From the NCBI GenBank assembly GCA_022844165.1, contig JALHMH010000002.1, positions 124,001-188,000 on the forward strand: a stretch of 64,000 nt of DNA. Direction: 5' to 3'. The DNA comes from Lysobacterales bacterium. Its GTDB lineage: Bacteria; Pseudomonadota; Gammaproteobacteria; Xanthomonadales; SZUA-5. The notes below the pieces were generated by a model. The model ran no database searches and was not told the DNA's origin. It saw only the letters and a program-made list of their open reading frames with translations. A program made the position numbers and the translations under genes. This document shows, piece after piece, positions 62,616 through 64,000 of the stretch. Positions within the stretch are counted from its first letter, which is position 1, and each line of letters starts with the position of its first letter.

Positions 62616-63563
62616 TCAGGCTTCGACGACGATGCGAAGCTCTTTGGGTAACGCAAACACCATGTTTTCTTCGACGCCATCGAGCTCCTTGACGCTGCTG
62701 GCGCCAAGTTCGCGTAAGCGCGCGATGACTTCAAGAACCAGCTGCTCAGGGGCCGATGCGCCAGCGGTCAGGCCCACACACGTTGCGCCGACCAGCCAAC
62801 CGGCGGCGATGTCTGCTGCACCATCGATCAGCAGCGCGGGTACGCCGCAGCGTTCGGCCAATTCGCGCAGACGATTGCTGTTGGAACTTTCCGGCGAACC
62901 CACGACGAGCACACGATCGCAGCGCTCCGCGAGCACACGAACGGCATCCTGGCGATTCTGAGTGGCATAACAGATATCGTCGTGACGCGGACCTTCGATC
63001 GCTGGAAACTTGCGTTGCAGCGCGGCAATGATGTCTCGGGTCTCGTCCACCGACAGTGTGGTCTGGGTGGTGAATGCCAGCGCCTGCGGTTGGCTGACGC
63101 TGAGACCGTCGACGTCGCTGAGCGTTTCCACCAGGTAAATCTGCCCAAGTGCTTCGCGCTGCCATTGCCCCAGTGTACCTTCGACTTCTGGATGGCCCGC
63201 ATGCCCGATCAGCACCATATCGCGCCCGGCCCGGCAGTGGCGCGAGACTTCCATATGGACTTTGGTGACCAGCGGGCAGGTGGCGTCGAATACGCGGAAA
63301 CCCCGAGCGTTCGCTTCAGCGCGTACCGCCTGGGACACCCCGTGGGCGCTGAAGATCAGCGTTGCGCCCGCGGGTACCTCACCCAGATCTTCGATAAACA
63401 CCGCGCCGCGGGCGCGAAGCGTTTCGACGACGAAGCGGTTGTGAACCACTTCATGGCGCACATAAATCGGCGCCCCAAAGAGATCGAGTGCGCGGTCGAC
63501 GATATCGATCGCGCGATCGACGCCGGCACAGAATCCGCGGGGGTTGGCGAGCAGGACTTTCAT
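62616..63563 (-). CDS. ispH: 4-hydroxy-3-methylbut-2-enyl diphosphate reductase
   Basis: 315 residues. The [4Fe-4S] ligands Cys12 ([13 protein letters not shown]), Cys96 ([11 protein letters not shown]) and Cys198 ([11 protein letters not shown]) are present, with [12 protein letters not shown] and SSNSNRL. It performs the last MEP-pathway step, making IPP and DMAPP. Start overlaps the lspA stop by 4 nt. Confidence 0.97.
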   Translation of the reverse strand: MKVLLANPRGFCAGVDRAIDIVDRALDLFGAPIYVRHEVVHNRFVVETLRARGAVFIEDLGEVPAGATLIFSAHGVSQAVRAEANARGFRVFDATCPLVTKVHMEVSRHCRAGRDMVLIGHAGHPEVEGTLGQWQREALGQIYLVETLSDVDGLSVSQPQALAFTTQTTLSVDETRDIIAALQRKFPAIEGPRHDDICYATQNRQDAVRVLAERCDRVLVVGSPESSNSNRLRELAERCGVPALLIDGAADIAAGWLVGATCVGLTAGASAPEQLVLEVIARLRELGASSVKELDGVEENMVFALPKELRIVVEA

Positions 63564-64000
63564 GGTTTGCCATTCTGCCTCTCGGTCCTGGCTTCCTTGC
63601 TGAATATCTCATAGCAAATCAGCCAGACGATGCCCACCGTGACACAGGAATCGGCGACATTGAAGACCGGCCAATGGTGCGTCTGGTAGTAAACATCGAC
63701 AAAATCGATGACATAACCGAGGCTCGCGCGGTCGATCAAATTGCCGATCGCGCCGCCGATCAGCAGCGAGAGCGGCAAACACAAGATCCAGTTCGACCTG
63801 GGTGTGCGCCGCAGCCACTCCATAAGGCCTAGCGTGACCGCGCTGGCGACGATCAAGAAAAACCACTTCTGCCACCCAGGCTGATGACTCAAGAAACTGA
63901 ATGCACCGCCGTAGTTGTGGATCAGCGTCCAGTTCAGGCCCGGCAACACCGGCACGGGCTGCGCATAGATCAAGTGCTCGACCGCAATCGCCTTGGTCCA
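63560..64000 (-). CDS. lspA: Lipoprotein signal peptidase, 3' part (cut by window edge)
   Basis: The frame continues to base 64000 without a start, reading [14 protein letters not shown] at the edge. TM helices and both catalytic-Asp motifs are seen: [20 protein letters not shown] and [14 protein letters not shown]. It removes signal peptides from lipoproteins in the inner membrane. Its stop overlaps ispH. Confidence 0.95.
   Translation of the reverse strand, partial: WTKAIAVEHLIYAQPVPVLPGLNWTLIHNYGGAFSFLSHQPGWQKWFFLIVASAVTLGLMEWLRRTPRSNWILCLPLSLLIGGAIGNLIDRASLGYVIDFVDVYYQTHHWPVFNVADSCVTVGIVWLICYEIFSKEARTERQNGKP

Noticed and set aside
1..64000. CRISPR arrays, insertion sequences, integrase, phage genes, rRNA and tRNA
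   Set aside because: None was recognised on either strand; the only repeats seen are the REP-like palindromes and the proline-codon tract. tRNA detection by eye is imperfect, so a scan would be decisive.

Overview
The window reads as chromosomal DNA of a GC-rich gammaproteobacterium of the Xanthomonadales/Lysobacterales, probably Rhodanobacteraceae-like. The reasons are the intact ruvB-ybgC-tolQRAB-pal-cpoB-queE block, a gatCAB operon, several TonB/CUT-style carbohydrate genes with LacI regulators, and secreted proteins that end in a short ...FxDGFE or ...FxNGFE tail. The lineage is inferred from gene content and style, not from a marker search. I saw no rRNA, tRNA, CRISPR array, insertion sequence, integrase or phage gene. 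Gene density is high, and 4-nt ATGA overlaps are used heavily for coupling.

Layout. 1-6500: the N-terminus of a DEAD-box helicase cut by the window edge, a Tat-exported epimerase-like protein, then a leftward kinase / single-domain response regulator / CheX-type phosphatase / outer-membrane porin operon. 6700-13400: a beta-propeller diguanylate cyclase, a probable TPR gene relic, a secreted beta-helix protein and a secreted alpha/alpha-barrel-like protein. 13800-25400: a pectin (oligogalacturonide/hexuronate) utilisation locus with a LacI regulator, TRAP transporter DctPQM, a FAH-type hydratase, pectate lyase, TonB-dependent receptor, KdgK, KduD and KduI. A palindrome related to ATGACACCGGTGTCAT recurs in front of three of its transcription units. 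25700-28100: a WYL regulator and a tandem-GAF protein.

28200-34600: a tightly overlapped leftward cluster encoding a 'thermostable hemolysin'-family (GNAT-like) protein, an AMP-forming ligase, a haem-oxygenase-like diiron protein, an SDR and a TPR protein, followed by an OmpR-type regulator and a QseC-type kinase. Its promoter region carries a CTTAAG-N5-CTTAGC box like those bound by PmrA/QseB regulators. I read this as a small-molecule (possibly acyl signal) biosynthesis-and-sensing cassette; it is the best candidate here for an undescribed system.

34700-42400: an exported amidohydrolase, an OmpA-family porin with a long polyproline linker and a clear terminator, a Zur-like regulator overlapping a secreted AstE/AspA-type deacylase, and an MFS transporter followed by a GH13 alpha-amylase lipoprotein. 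42400-49600: queE, cpoB, pal, tolB, tolA, tolR, tolQ, ybgC and ruvB, all leftward. 49700-56050: arginase, ilvE, gatCAB and a second LacI regulator. 56050-64000: REP-like palindromic repeats, a DUF1800/DUF1501 export pair, a small secreted protein, an S9 prolyl oligopeptidase-family peptidase, ispH, and lspA cut by the window edge.

How the parts work together. In the pectin locus the secreted lyase would cut polygalacturonate, the TonB receptor would import oligomers across the outer membrane, the TRAP system would take the acidic products across the inner membrane, and KduI, KduD and KdgK would convert 4-deoxy-5-keto-uronate through KDG to KDPG. Tol-Pal and CpoB maintain the envelope at division. 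IspH-LspA and GatCAB are housekeeping genes.
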